Part shown: positions 32,579-41,351 of the stretch, one piece after another
How the letters are laid out: every line of letters starts with the position of its first letter
Position numbering within the stretch: position 1 is the first letter of the stretch
Source: Lacticaseibacillus mingshuiensis
GTDB taxonomy: Bacteria > Bacillota > Bacilli > Lactobacillales > Lactobacillaceae
NCBI RefSeq assembly: GCF_016861785.1
Contig: NZ_BOLS01000010.1
Span: 60,841 to 124,840 of the forward strand
Reading direction: 5' to 3'
Length of the DNA stretch: 64,000 nucleotides
Notes under the pieces: model-generated
Seen by the model: only the letters and a program-made list of their open reading frames with translations
Told to the model about the DNA's origin: nothing
Database searches by the model: none
Translations under genes and position numbers: made by a program

Positions 32579-34022
32579 ACGATTTGAGATGATTTTGCCG
32601 CTTGGCCACCGCTGGCAGGATCAGCCCAAGGGCCAAAAAGAGTACCGGTGTCAAAATATTCAGCGTCAATTGGAACCACCAGGTCGCCGGATCAGCCGCC
32701 ATGTCGATCTTCGGCAGCATCCCCAGCAAGCAGGCCAGCAGCGTGAAGACAAAACACCACGCACCAATGGTCATCCCCCACTTGCGATTTTTCACAAAGC
32801 GGTAGGCAGATGGAAATTTCGCCAGCTGCTTGTTCAGCAAAATGTAAGCCAGAAAGACCCACAGGTAGCGCAGCGGCATCACCGAGGCGTTGAGGTTGAG
32901 CAGCCACTTATACAGCTCGTTCATGTTGCCGATGCCAAGCGCCGGCACAATGATCAACAGCGAGACCAACACGCCAGTCATCACATACCCATTGACCGGC
33001 GTGCCGCGCTTGTTGGTCTGGCTGAGGCGGCGCGGAATGAAGCGGCTGTCCGCATCGCCGAGCAGGATCTTCAGCGGGGCATCGATGGAAAATGCGAGGC
33101 TGGAGACTTGCGCCAGCACGTTGGCAATCGCAAACAGAATCACAAAGAGGTTGCCGACGTGATAATAGCCGCCGAGTTTGGCGAAGGCCAGATACGCCCC
33201 ATTGGTCATCAGATCGACCGGGATGTGGTCGGAGTCAAACAAAAAGCCCATCGCAAAGGACCCAAGAATGGCGCAAAACGCGACCATCCCGGCCAGCACC
33301 AGCATGCCCAGCGGAAATTCGCGCGCGGCGTGGTGGGTCTTGTTCACATACGGCGAGATCTTCTCCGCCCCGCCAACCGCAAAGACCAGCATCGAAACGG
33401 TGGTGAAATAATTCAGATTGAATTTTGGCAAATAAGTCGCTAGCTTGCCCATGTCCGGGGTCGCCACCTGCACGCCGCGAATCATGAACGGCGCGGACAC
33501 CGCCAAAATAATGAACAGCAGCGACATGATAAACATGGCCGTCCCGGCGATACTACCGATGCGGTTCAACGTCGCCACCCCGCGGGATGCGAGCCACAAG
33601 AACAGCAAAAACAGTGCCAGGCAGATCAAACTGGTGGTCATGGCCGGCACTTCCTGCACAAAACGGCCATTGCCTTGGAACAACCAGCTGAACGCGATCA
33701 CGATCGTCTGCGGTTTTTGCGCGAGATACGGCACATGGACCACCCAGTAGGTCCATGCGGCGTAATAAGCCAAGCGCTTCGTTGACGTGGCGGCGATCCA
33801 TGAAGACACCCCGCCTTCCGCATCCTTAAACGCCGACCCGAGCTGCCCCACGATCAGCGCATATGGGACGAAATACAGCACCATGATCAGCACCCAGGAA
33901 GTGATCACCGCCAGGCCCTGTTGCGCATAGTTATTGAACACATTGGCCAGTCCCCACACCGCGACAAAGGCGATCAGGGCGACATTATACCAACGCAATT
34001 GTTTTTCCGTTGCCATTTTCAT
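32577..34022 (-). CDS. APC-family amino acid permease
   Basis: Twelve-segment amino acid transporter of 481 residues in the APC superfamily, nearest in look to the glutamate/GABA antiporter and YjeM branch. Features are ALIAFVAVWGLANVFNNYAQQGLAVI in the first segments, GGVSSWIAATS near residue 70, KISPYVNKTHHAAREFPLG, and FSIDAPLKILLGD in the later half. Start is ATG 34022 or 34016; both are close to AAAGGA. Single gene, divergent from the acyltransferase operon. Substrate not determined. Confidence 0.88.
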   Translation of the reverse strand: MKMATEKQLRWYNVALIAFVAVWGLANVFNNYAQQGLAVITSWVLIMVLYFVPYALIVGQLGSAFKDAEGGVSSWIAATSTKRLAYYAAWTYWVVHVPYLAQKPQTIVIAFSWLFQGNGRFVQEVPAMTTSLICLALFLLFLWLASRGVATLNRIGSIAGTAMFIMSLLFIILAVSAPFMIRGVQVATPDMGKLATYLPKFNLNYFTTVSMLVFAVGGAEKISPYVNKTHHAAREFPLGMLVLAGMVAFCAILGSFAMGFLFDSDHIPVDLMTNGAYLAFAKLGGYYHVGNLFVILFAIANVLAQVSSLAFSIDAPLKILLGDADSRFIPRRLSQTNKRGTPVNGYVMTGVLVSLLIIVPALGIGNMNELYKWLLNLNASVMPLRYLWVFLAYILLNKQLAKFPSAYRFVKNRKWGMTIGAWCFVFTLLACLLGMLPKIDMAADPATWWFQLTLNILTPVLFLALGLILPAVAKRQNHLKS

Positions 34023-34273
34023 CTATCCTTTCAGGTAAACCCGTTGCCTGTCCATTGTATGGAGGACACCTGAGGCAGCAGTGAAAACCCGCCGAATTGC
34101 TGGTAAGAATGCGATGGCCGGGCGCTGATGACTCGATGAAACGAAATGAGGAAAAATATTTCTAGTACTTCCCATCATTTTCGGCTTTGAGTGAAATTCT
34201 TTCAGAAAATAATTAAAACGCAGATTAAATAACCCGCTATTTCTTGCAATGGTTAATTCACAAGGCTTAATTG

Positions 34274-34334
34274 TTGACAGTGATTTGAACTCGTTTATAA
34301 TTTTCACCATGGTTGGTTGAGTACTTACTCAACC
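34274..34334 (+). promoter_or_regulatory. Consensus promoter with palindromic TetR-type operator
   Basis: -35 TTGACA (34274-34279), 16-bp spacer, -10 TATAAT (34296-34301): both hexamers perfect. From about +7 lies GGTTGAGTACTTACTCAACC (34315-34334), a perfect 9-bp inverted repeat around CT, ending 5 bp before the RBS AAGGAGGGG. The last gene of the operon encodes a TetR regulator, so this is the likely autorepression operator. The rest of the 327-bp gap is AT-rich with nothing else seen. Confidence 0.75.
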
Positions 34335-34349
34335 CAAGGAGGGGTCTGC

Positions 34350-35108
34350 GTGGCACAGCAAAAACCGGTACTTTACTACGACACGCTACAAGATGACATT
34401 GTGACGAGCGCGAATCAGGACTATCAGCTCGCCGCCGATTTCAACTGGCTGCGGGATAGTCTTGGCTTTCGCGTGGGGCAGCGCCTGGTTTATCCAACGG
34501 CGCGCCGCATCGGCAGTGCTTTTTGGCGTACGCGCCTGGCCGCCCGCTTTGTCGGTCGCGCCAAGCTCACGCCGTATGCGGATCGCGGCTATTTTCTCTA
34601 TGGGAACCACACCCAGACATTTGGCGACCCACTGCTGCCGATGGTGCTGGCCGGCCGCAAGCAGATCGTGCACACGATCGCGTCGCCGGCCAACTTGGGC
34701 ATGCCGGTGATCGGCGGCCTGCTTCCCTATGGCAACGCGCTGATCTTGCCGCAATCGACCCACCAAATGGGCGAGTTCTACACGGCGATCGAGCAGGTGA
34801 TCGCGAGCCATGAGGCAGTCGGAATTTTCCCCGAGGCGCATTTATGGCCTTGGTACACGCAGATCAGACCCTTTTCCGATTCCGTGTTCCATTATCCAGT
34901 GGCGATGCACGCGCCCTCTTTTTGCTTCACCACGACCTACCAGCGCCATCATGTGACAGTTTATGTCGACGGCCCATTTTGGCCCGAGCCGAACCTGCCG
35001 CGGCGCGCTCAGCAGCGGCAATTGTGCGACGAGATCGCCCGGTGCATGACCCGCCGCAGCCAACACAGCACTTATTCTCGCATCGATTACCGGAGGCGCA
35101 GCGAATGA
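34350..35108 (+). CDS. PlsC-like acyltransferase, operon gene 1
   Basis: Probable 1-acyl-glycerophosphate-type acyltransferase, 252 residues, from a GTG start with AAGGAGGGG 5 bases upstream. The catalytic block is FLYGNHTQTFGDPLLP near residue 90 (the family's HxxxxD as His-TQTF-Asp), followed by PVIGGLLPYGNALILPQS and GIFPEAHLWPWYTQIRPF, which stands for the EGT/PEG motif. It has a basic arginine-rich C-terminus. It overlaps the next gene by 4 bases. Likely membrane-associated, transferring a fatty acyl chain to a lipid or sugar acceptor; the acceptor is unknown. Confidence 0.82.
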   Translation: MAQQKPVLYYDTLQDDIVTSANQDYQLAADFNWLRDSLGFRVGQRLVYPTARRIGSAFWRTRLAARFVGRAKLTPYADRGYFLYGNHTQTFGDPLLPMVLAGRKQIVHTIASPANLGMPVIGGLLPYGNALILPQSTHQMGEFYTAIEQVIASHEAVGIFPEAHLWPWYTQIRPFSDSVFHYPVAMHAPSFCFTTTYQRHHVTVYVDGPFWPEPNLPRRAQQRQLCDEIARCMTRRSQHSTYSRIDYRRRSE

Positions 35109-35944
35109 ATATCTTATATTGCGGCGATGCGTCGATGGCGCCGGGGGTCCTACTTTCAGTGATGTCGCTGGTCGCGCACACCGCGGAAAAATTGCAAGTC
35201 TTCCTATTAACAGCGCAGCTCAAGACCGCTGACCGGTCGTATGCCCCTTTGGCTGCCGCAGATGCTGCTTTTATCGACCGGTGGCTACAGGCCGCGCGTC
35301 CCGGCAGTCGAGTGATGCGGCTGGATATCACCACCCAATTTTTGCGGGAGCCGCCAACTGCGAATATGGCGACGCGTTTCACGCCGTATTGCATGCTAAG
35401 GCTGTATGCCGATCAGATCAGCGCGTTGCCCGACCGGCTCCTTTACTTAGATACCGACGTGATCGCAGCGGCCGACCCCAGCGATTTTTACCATCAAGAC
35501 CTCGCCAGTGCCGAGGTGGTCGGGGTGCTGGACCATTATGGCAAATGGGCGTTCCACACCCGGCTGGGGTTCGACTACCTGAACTCCGGCGTGCTGCTGA
35601 TGGACCTGGCGGCGCTGCGCGAAAGCGGGCTGCTGGCGGCCTGTCGCCGGCGCTGTGCCAAGGTGAAAATGTTCATGCCGGATCAATCCGCGTTGAACAA
35701 GCTGGCTGGCCCGAAAAAACGGGTGGCCAAGCGCCGGTATAACGACCAGCACGGCCCTCATGCGGACACCGTGCTTCTCCATTTTTCCACGCGGCTGAAA
35801 TTCTTGCCAAAATTCACCCCGATCTCGGTGAAACCCTGGGAGGTCGCCAAGGTCCATGACCAGTTGAACTACCATGCGCAGGACGCGCTGCTGGCCGACT
35901 TTGAGACGACACTTGCGCAAATGAAAGGACAAACTCATGACTGA
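35105..35944 (+). CDS. GT8 glycosyltransferase, operon gene 2
   Basis: Glycosyltransferase family 8 protein, 279 residues, starting MNILYCGDASMAPGVLLSVMSL with RBS GGAGG 8 bases upstream. The metal-binding DxD motif is LLYLDTDVIAAADP, and YLNSGVLLMDLAALRESG is the next conserved block of the family. The late His of the metal site is probably in TVLLHFSTRLKF. UDP-glucose or UDP-galactose is the usual donor in GT8. It overlaps gene 1 by 4 bases and gene 3 by 8. Confidence 0.85.
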   Translation: MNILYCGDASMAPGVLLSVMSLVAHTAEKLQVFLLTAQLKTADRSYAPLAAADAAFIDRWLQAARPGSRVMRLDITTQFLREPPTANMATRFTPYCMLRLYADQISALPDRLLYLDTDVIAAADPSDFYHQDLASAEVVGVLDHYGKWAFHTRLGFDYLNSGVLLMDLAALRESGLLAACRRRCAKVKMFMPDQSALNKLAGPKKRVAKRRYNDQHGPHADTVLLHFSTRLKFLPKFTPISVKPWEVAKVHDQLNYHAQDALLADFETTLAQMKGQTHD

Positions 35945-36884
35945 ACCCTACCGAATTTTTTTCTCCGTTGATGATAACTATGTGCCGGCGCTGACGATCG
36001 CGCTACGGTCCCTGGTGGCCAACACCGATCCACAGAAAAGCTATCACGTCACTATTTTGACGGAGGGCTTGACCCAGCCACACCAGGCGCAATTGCTCAA
36101 GGAAGCCAGCGCCAACGTGACGGTCGATTTCAATTCGATCACGGATCGGCTGAAGGCACGCATCACCGACAAGGGCAACACACTGCGCGCGGATTATTTC
36201 ACCTTCACCATTTACTTCCGGTTGTTCATCGCCGAGCTGTTCCCGACGCTGGACAAGGCCTTGTATCTGGACGCCGACACCGTGATCTTGACGGATGTCG
36301 CCGACCTCTTTGAGCTACCACTTAACGGCAACTTTTTCGGCGCCGTGCCGGATCCATTTATCGCTGGCGACCCAGTCACGGTGCGGTATGCGGAAGACGC
36401 GATCGGCATTCCTGTCAGCCATTACGTCAATTCCGGCGTTCTGATCATGGACCTCAAGGCGCTGCGAGCGGCCGGCTTTTCCGCCCATTTTCTCAACTTG
36501 CTCAATGATTATCACTTCGCCAGCCTCGCGCCGGATCAGGACTACATCAACGCGATCGCGCAGCACCGCATCCAGTTTCTGGACCCGAGCTGGAACACCC
36601 AGGGCACGCAAAAAGGCATCGATCAGCCGCATATCGTGCATTTCAACTTGTACGATAAGCCGTGGCATTATGCCGATGTGGCCAACGATCAGTATTTCTG
36701 GCAATACGCGGCGGGGACGCCGGAAGAAGCCGGCCTGAAAGCGACCCAAGCCGCTTGGGGCAAAACAGGTGAGCAGACCGATGCCACGAACCAGGCCAAA
36801 TTGATGCAGTTGGCCCGCGATATCGTGACGGTGCCGGTCACGTTCAAAAATATGCAAGCGCAAGGGGTACAGGTGGCGTTATGA
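35937..36884 (+). CDS. GT8 glycosyltransferase, operon gene 3
   Basis: Second GT8 enzyme, 315 residues, only distantly similar to its neighbour. It begins YRIFFSVDDNYVPALTIALRSL; the DxD motif lies in ALYLDADTVILTDVADLF; HYVNSGVLIMDLKALRAAGF and PDQDYINAI follow, and PHIVHFNLYDKPWHY supplies the metal-binding His. Two GT8 enzymes in one operon suggest a disaccharide or a sequential transfer. It overlaps the flanking genes (8 and 4 bases). Confidence 0.88.
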   Translation: MTEPYRIFFSVDDNYVPALTIALRSLVANTDPQKSYHVTILTEGLTQPHQAQLLKEASANVTVDFNSITDRLKARITDKGNTLRADYFTFTIYFRLFIAELFPTLDKALYLDADTVILTDVADLFELPLNGNFFGAVPDPFIAGDPVTVRYAEDAIGIPVSHYVNSGVLIMDLKALRAAGFSAHFLNLLNDYHFASLAPDQDYINAIAQHRIQFLDPSWNTQGTQKGIDQPHIVHFNLYDKPWHYADVANDQYFWQYAAGTPEEAGLKATQAAWGKTGEQTDATNQAKLMQLARDIVTVPVTFKNMQAQGVQVAL

Positions 36885-37750
36885 GCAAAGTGCTCGACCG
36901 CGGACTACGCGACCCGGTCATCGCAAACATCCGCGCGGCGATTCAAGCAAAAACATTCAACGTGAAAGTCGAAGTCAATGATCCCGGCCTGGACGCAGCT
37001 GAAGAAGCGGCGCTGCTGGCGGCTTTTTGGCAGCGGTACCCAACGGCGAAGTACCGCCTCAATAACTGGGTGGCGCGGACGCTGGTGCACACCGCCACGC
37101 GCGTGCAATTCGCCGGCATGACCGTCAGCGGCAAGGAAAACCTCGCCCGCGTGTCAGGTGGCGCCATTGTCACCTCCAACCACTTCAATCCGCATGAAAA
37201 TATGGCGGTGCGCAAGGGGCTGGGTCTGCCCCGCTTGTTTATTGTGTCGCAAGCGACTAATCTGAAGATGCCGGGGCTGCTCGGCTACATCATGAACTAC
37301 GCGGACATCTTGCCCCTGGGCAGCGACGTGACCTATCTGGGGCGCACCTTTCCCGCGCGTCTGAACCAGGTGTTGGCAGCGGGCCACAAGGTGTTGATCT
37401 ATCCGGAACAGGAGATGTGGTACAACTACATCAAGCCGCGGCCGCCCAAGCGCGGGGCCTATTTTTACGCAGCACAGGCCCATGTGCCGGTCATCTCCCT
37501 ATTTGTCTCGACGCATGTCTTGGCCAAAAAGGAAGCGGCCGATTTTTACCAGATCGGCTATGCGGCACATATTTTACCGCCTATTTTTCCAGATAAGCGC
37601 TTGTCCGTCCGCGAAAATAGTCAGCAGATGATGGCCACAGACTTCAAGCAGAAACAAGCCGCATTCGAGGCGGCCTACCAGCGTCCCTATGACGCACCAT
37701 TTACCGCGGCCGACATCGCCGGCTGGATTCCTGGAGGCGACAAGCAGTGA
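36881..37750 (+). CDS. PlsC-like acyltransferase, operon gene 4
   Basis: Second acyltransferase, 289 residues. The catalytic block is IVTSNHFNPHENMAVRKGL near residue 95, so the HxxxxD motif reads His-FNPH-Glu, with Glu for Asp; the downstream site is LIYPEQEMWYNYIKPRPPKRGAYFYAA, in the place of FPEGT. About 75 extra N-terminal residues precede the domain. It differs enough from gene 1 to suggest a different acceptor or position. It overlaps the TetR gene by 4 bases. Confidence 0.8.
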   Translation: MSKVLDRGLRDPVIANIRAAIQAKTFNVKVEVNDPGLDAAEEAALLAAFWQRYPTAKYRLNNWVARTLVHTATRVQFAGMTVSGKENLARVSGGAIVTSNHFNPHENMAVRKGLGLPRLFIVSQATNLKMPGLLGYIMNYADILPLGSDVTYLGRTFPARLNQVLAAGHKVLIYPEQEMWYNYIKPRPPKRGAYFYAAQAHVPVISLFVSTHVLAKKEAADFYQIGYAAHILPPIFPDKRLSVRENSQQMMATDFKQKQAAFEAAYQRPYDAPFTAADIAGWIPGGDKQ

Positions 37751-38379
37751 ATGCCAATTTGAAACTTTATGAGCAGCAGCACCTGCTCGACGACATGACC
37801 GAAAAACAAAAGCGCGTCTTGTCGGCGGCGATCGATGTGTTCGCCGAAAAAGGCTATGCGAACTCCAGCACAAAGGAGATCGCGGCCCGCGCCGGCGTGG
37901 CCGAGGGCAATATTTTCAATCGCTTCACCAACAAACGGGGCCTCCTCGAGGCGATCGTGAATCCGGTGATCGACCAGATCTTCCCGTTCACCCTGCGCGA
38001 CTTGATCGACAACCAGCTCTCGAAAAATAATCAGACGCTGGCCGATTTTATCGACGGCATCATTCGCGACCGGTTGGCCTTTGTGATCGAAAATGCACGG
38101 GTGGTCAAGATCTTCATCGGGGAACTGTTTTACCATGAGGAAATGCGCGACCTCCTGATGAAGAGCCTACCCAAGCCTTACTGGGACCGAGTGCGCGATG
38201 AACTGCGAATCCTCCAGGCACTGGGCGAAATGGTGCCGTGGGACCCCCAGGAAGTGCTGCGCCTGATCTGGTCAACGGTCGGCGGCGCAGCGATCGGCTA
38301 TCTGTTTTTCGACCAAGCCCTGACGGAAACAGCGATCAGCCACACCGTTGAGGCCTTGATCAAACAATTACGGCCATAA
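37747..38379 (+). CDS. TetR-family regulator, operon gene 5
   Basis: One-component regulator of 210 residues; GTG start inside the GTGA overlap with gene 4, with GGAGG 9 bases upstream. The N-terminal helix-turn-helix reads VLSAAIDVFAEKGYANSSTKEIAARAGVAEGNIFNRFTNKRGLL, a full TetR signature. The C-terminal half is a helical ligand domain. Being the last gene behind an operon that starts with a palindrome, it probably represses its own operon until a ligand (perhaps a lipid or acyl-CoA) binds; ligand unknown. Confidence 0.9.
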   Translation: MNANLKLYEQQHLLDDMTEKQKRVLSAAIDVFAEKGYANSSTKEIAARAGVAEGNIFNRFTNKRGLLEAIVNPVIDQIFPFTLRDLIDNQLSKNNQTLADFIDGIIRDRLAFVIENARVVKIFIGELFYHEEMRDLLMKSLPKPYWDRVRDELRILQALGEMVPWDPQEVLRLIWSTVGGAAIGYLFFDQALTETAISHTVEALIKQLRP

Positions 38380-38383
38380 GAAA

Positions 38384-38430
38384 GGGACCTGGCTCGCGCG
38401 CGGTTGCGCATGTCCAGGTCCCTATTGTTG
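38384..38430. terminator. Bidirectional terminator
   Basis: GGGACCTGG / CCAGGTCCC stem followed by TATTGTTG on the plus strand and CCCTTTC on the minus strand; lies between the operon and the converging GNAT gene. Confidence 0.65.
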
Positions 38431-38435
38431 TCGGC

Positions 38436-38969
38436 TCAACCGCGGCGCCGCACCGAAAAGCCGAGATGCGGCATGTCGAGGCCATAATAATGCTTCACGA
38501 TGCGGCCGCGGACCAGCATCCCGTTTCGAATCGCAACATTCATCGAGGCAAAATTGGTGTCGCGAATGATCGACCAGCACTCGGTGACCCCAAGTCCCCA
38601 GGCATAGGCCTTGGCCCCGCGCGCCGCCTCGATCGCATAGCCCTGATGCCAGGCGTCACGCTCAAAAAGATAGCCGATCTCCAGTACCTGCTGGCCGCCG
38701 AAGTCCTGATGCGTCAGCCCACACTGGCCGATCAATCGATCATCACTTTGACGACACACCGCCAGCAATCCTAACCCCGGTTCGCGGTACCGTGCCTGCT
38801 GATTGGCAAGCCAGGCCGCTACTTCCGCATCTGAAAAGGCGTGGGCATAAGCAGTCATCGCCAGCGGGTCTTGCAAGGTCCGCGCAAGCGCCGTCAGATC
38901 AGTGCCGACCAGCCTTCGCGTATACAGCCGCGGCGTTTGATAAATGATATTTTGTGCGTCTTTAGTCAT
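38436..38969 (-). CDS. GNAT acetyltransferase (RimJ/RimL-like)
   Basis: Acetyl-CoA-dependent N-acetyltransferase of 177 residues. ATG at 38969 (MTKDAQNIIYQTPRLYTRRL) has GGAG 7 bases upstream and overlaps the upstream Nudix gene by 8 bases. TPRLYTRRL opening, IGQCGLTHQDFGGQQVLEIGYLFERDAWHQGYAIEA (acetyl-CoA binding Q/RxxGxA-like site) and NFASMNVAIRNGM are typical of the RimJ/RimL type that acetylates protein N-termini or antibiotics. Target unknown. Confidence 0.88.
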   Translation of the reverse strand: MTKDAQNIIYQTPRLYTRRLVGTDLTALARTLQDPLAMTAYAHAFSDAEVAAWLANQQARYREPGLGLLAVCRQSDDRLIGQCGLTHQDFGGQQVLEIGYLFERDAWHQGYAIEAARGAKAYAWGLGVTECWSIIRDTNFASMNVAIRNGMLVRGRIVKHYYGLDMPHLGFSVRRRG

Positions 38970-39432
38970 CAGTTGACTCCATCTGTTTTCGAAAATCTGT
39001 GACGATCTGTTGGTGGGTGCCTGCCAGTGGTTCCGGCACCCCATTGAGGGGGAACCAGCGAAACTGCAACGTCTCGTCATCGCTGATCACGGGCTGGCCT
39101 GCCTCGAGCCGTGCCACAAAGGCGGTGATCACGGGATAGAACTGATCTCCGTTCGGCGCCGTTGTGAGCCGGTCTCCACCATAGACGCCAAAGAGCTGCA
39201 GCCGGTCCTCGTTCAATTCGAGGCCGCTTTCCTCACGCACTTCACGGACGACCACTTGGCCCGGTCGCTTCCCGGCTTCCATCAATCCGCCAACCAGACC
39301 CCAGCGCTTTGTCGGTTCATTGCGCTGTTGCAACAGCAGCCGGCCTTGTGCATCCAGGAGCAAGACGCAACTGCCTGGCAGAATCAGGGGGCGATGCCCG
39401 ACCAGCGCTCGCAAGTTTTCTACATAGCCCAT
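38962..39432 (-). CDS. Nudix hydrolase
   Basis: Nudix pyrophosphohydrolase of 156 residues. The box GGLMEAGKRPGQVVVREVREESGL matches Gx5Ex7REUxEExGU fully. RBS AAAGGAG before the ATG. Its N-terminus (MGYVENLRALVGHRPLIL) matches that of the Nudix protein at 14058-14522, so they are paralogues. Translationally coupled with the GNAT gene. A parS site lies 25 bp upstream of the start codon. Confidence 0.9.
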   Translation of the reverse strand: MGYVENLRALVGHRPLILPGSCVLLLDAQGRLLLQQRNEPTKRWGLVGGLMEAGKRPGQVVVREVREESGLELNEDRLQLFGVYGGDRLTTAPNGDQFYPVITAFVARLEAGQPVISDDETLQFRWFPLNGVPEPLAGTHQQIVTDFRKQMESTDD

Positions 39433-39456
39433 TTCGTGCCGCTCCTTTCGCGCAGC

Positions 39457-39470
39457 GTTTCACGTGAAAC
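39457..39470. promoter_or_regulatory. parS site (ParB binding)
   Basis: GTTTCACGTGAAAC, the perfect 14-bp core of parS. It overlaps the last base of the stop codon of the gene at 39470-40222. Confidence 0.85.
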
Positions 39471-40222
39471 TAATCCACCCGGGTCAGTTCGTCGAGTGTG
39501 CGTCCCTGCGCGTCACGCAACTCCAGCCAGCCGTTGGTGTCACCGAAGTAGAGAAACAGGCCCACTTCATTGACGCTGCGCAAGCTGACATCCTTGATCA
39601 ACGTGAAATGAGCGATCGCGCCGGCGTTATCATCCCGCAATTTATCGCCGTACTTGGTGCCATAGCGCAGCGAGCCATCCTTGTTCATAAGCGGTTCTTG
39701 CGTCAGGACCGCGCCAGCCTTAACGAGCATTTCCTTGGCCGCGACCCAATAAACCGTCGCCCGGCTACCATTTCGGCTGACCGTAAACGGCGTGGTGACC
39801 AGCGCTTTATCGAAGCGGTGGCGGGCTTTGGCTGGATGCGGCTTCGATGCGGCCGAAGCAGGCGTTGGGGCTGGGACTGGCGCTAAGTGAATGCCAAGTC
39901 GACTAAGCACCTGGGTCAGCAGGTCAAAATTCGGCGCCAGGGCCTTTTCTTGCGCCAGCGGAATCACCGTCACCGGGCTTTCCCCCTGCTGATTGGCAAG
40001 CCAGCGCGTCACAAATTCCGGTTCAACGGTCCAAGGTAAGCGCAGGACACCCTGCTCATCGGCTTTTTCTCGGTCCGCCAGATGTCTGTCCTTGAGATAA
40101 AAAACGACAGTGTGCGCGTCTGAAGGCACATCATTCAGCGGTGAGAAGATCAGTTGGCCTTGAGTATTGGCCAAAGTCACCGTGGTTGTGGCCCCATCGA
40201 GTTGGACGTTCATTTCGATCAT
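39470..40222 (-). CDS. Unrecognised cytoplasmic protein, 250 residues
   Basis: Not recognised. No signal peptide or membrane segment. Residues 1-105 look like a beta-rich domain (MIEMNVQLDGATTTVTLANTQG), joined by a Pro/Ala linker (PVPAPTPASAASKPHPAKARH, about 116-136) to a second domain with GSRATVYWVAAKEMLV and a C-terminal LYFGDTNGWLELRDAQGRTL. Start has AAAGGAGGGC upstream. It may be in one transcript with the Nudix and GNAT genes. No function can be given. Confidence 0.7.
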   Translation of the reverse strand: MIEMNVQLDGATTTVTLANTQGQLIFSPLNDVPSDAHTVVFYLKDRHLADREKADEQGVLRLPWTVEPEFVTRWLANQQGESPVTVIPLAQEKALAPNFDLLTQVLSRLGIHLAPVPAPTPASAASKPHPAKARHRFDKALVTTPFTVSRNGSRATVYWVAAKEMLVKAGAVLTQEPLMNKDGSLRYGTKYGDKLRDDNAGAIAHFTLIKDVSLRSVNEVGLFLYFGDTNGWLELRDAQGRTLDELTRVD

Positions 40223-40399
40223 AGTGAGCCCTCCTTTTGGCCTTAGTATAACCTACTGCATGGCGTCGGTCACCTGATGGCATGCACCGGCGTGGCGGCA
40301 AAGGCTGCTCGTCACAGCACGCGCCGCGCTATCGCCCCTTGCCACCTATTTTTCGCAGACGTGTTTCTTCTATTATATAGGCGCACGTTTCCACCCAAT

Positions 40400-40424
40400 A
40401 AAAAAACCGCCCATCACTGGACGG
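40400..40424 (-). terminator. Terminator of rpsF-ssb-rpsR operon
   Basis: CCGTCC, loop AGTGAT, GGGCGG then TTTTTTT on the minus strand, 12 bp after the rpsR stop. Confidence 0.8.
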
Positions 40425-40435
40425 CTTCGCACATA

Positions 40436-40672
40436 TTAGTCTTCTGCGACGAAAGGCAAGAGCCCCATGATACGGGACCGCTTGATCGCAACAGTCAGCT
40501 TGCGCTGGTTCTTGGCGCTGGTGCCGGTCACCCGACGCGGCAAGATCTTGCCACGTTCGGAGACGAAACGCTCCAGCAGGTTGGTGTCTTTATAATCGAT
40601 GTATTCGATGTGGTTTGCGGCGATGAAGTCGACTTTGCGCCGACGACGGCCACCACGACGTTGTTGAGCCAT
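40436..40672 (-). CDS. rpsR: 30S ribosomal protein S18
   Basis: Small-subunit protein of 78 residues binding next to S6 on 16S rRNA. The start [17 protein letters not shown] has the basic N-terminus of the family; [47 protein letters not shown] is the classical S18 core. I use the ATG at 40672, with GGAG upstream, rather than the in-frame extension. Last gene of rpsF-ssb-rpsR. Confidence 0.97.
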   Translation of the reverse strand: MAQQRRGGRRRRKVDFIAANHIEYIDYKDTNLLERFVSERGKILPRRVTGTSAKNQRKLTVAIKRSRIMGLLPFVAED

Positions 40673-40738
40673 GGAATTCACTCCTTCACTGATAGGATTT
40701 TTAGAAAAAACGTATTGGAATGCCATTCAAGCCGAGGC

Positions 40739-41302
40739 TTAAAATGGCAGATCGTCGTCCGAGATATCGATTGGCTGGCCGTTATTGGCAAACGGATCGT
40801 TATTGCCCGCACCATCACCTGACTGCGGCGCATTGCCTTGGCCAGCGTTTGATGGGGTGGACGATGACGACGTTGGGGCAGCGGCACCACCAAAGTTCGG
40901 GGTCGATTGACCACCGAAGCCTTGATTGCCGCCAAAGTTTTGACCGCCAGCATTTGGCTCAGACGGCCGTGCCTGCGTGGTTGCTTTGGATTCAAGCAAG
41001 GCAAAATTGTCGACGACGACTTCAGTCACATAGACGCGCTGGCCCTGGGCGTTGTCGTAAGTCCGCGTTTGCATGCGGCCCTCGACACCGACCAATGAGC
41101 CTTTGCGAGTAAAGTTGCTGAAGTTCTCTGCGCTTTTGCGCCAGATCACACAATTGATAAAATCGGCTTCCCGCTGCCCTTGGGCGTTGGTGAAGTTACG
41201 ATCCACCGCCAGTGTGAACGATGCAACGGCGGCGCCAGCTTGCGTGTAACGCAATTCTGCATCACGCGTGAGGCGGCCGGTCAATGCAACACTGTTGATC
41301 AT
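40739..41302 (-). CDS. ssb: Single-stranded DNA-binding protein
   Basis: SSB of 187 residues. The OB fold MINSVALTGRLTRDAELRYTQAG ... FTLAVDRNF ... FINCVIWRKSAENF ... VEGRMQTRTYDN is complete (about 1-110), then a Gly/Asn/Gln-rich linker and the conserved acidic tip DISDDDLPF, which docks partner proteins. RBS AAAGGGGAG. Between rpsF and rpsR as in most Firmicutes. Confidence 0.97.
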   Translation of the reverse strand: MINSVALTGRLTRDAELRYTQAGAAVASFTLAVDRNFTNAQGQREADFINCVIWRKSAENFSNFTRKGSLVGVEGRMQTRTYDNAQGQRVYVTEVVVDNFALLESKATTQARPSEPNAGGQNFGGNQGFGGQSTPNFGGAAAPTSSSSTPSNAGQGNAPQSGDGAGNNDPFANNGQPIDISDDDLPF

Positions 41303-41351
41303 CCCTTTAGCTCCCCTTTCGTTTTAGTTGCCTGTAGCCAGTCCGTCAGAA

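Noticed and set aside
34023..34310. 95-codon minus frame in the AT-rich gap before the acyltransferase operon
   Set aside because: It covers a perfect promoter on the other strand, no RBS, no recognisable motif.
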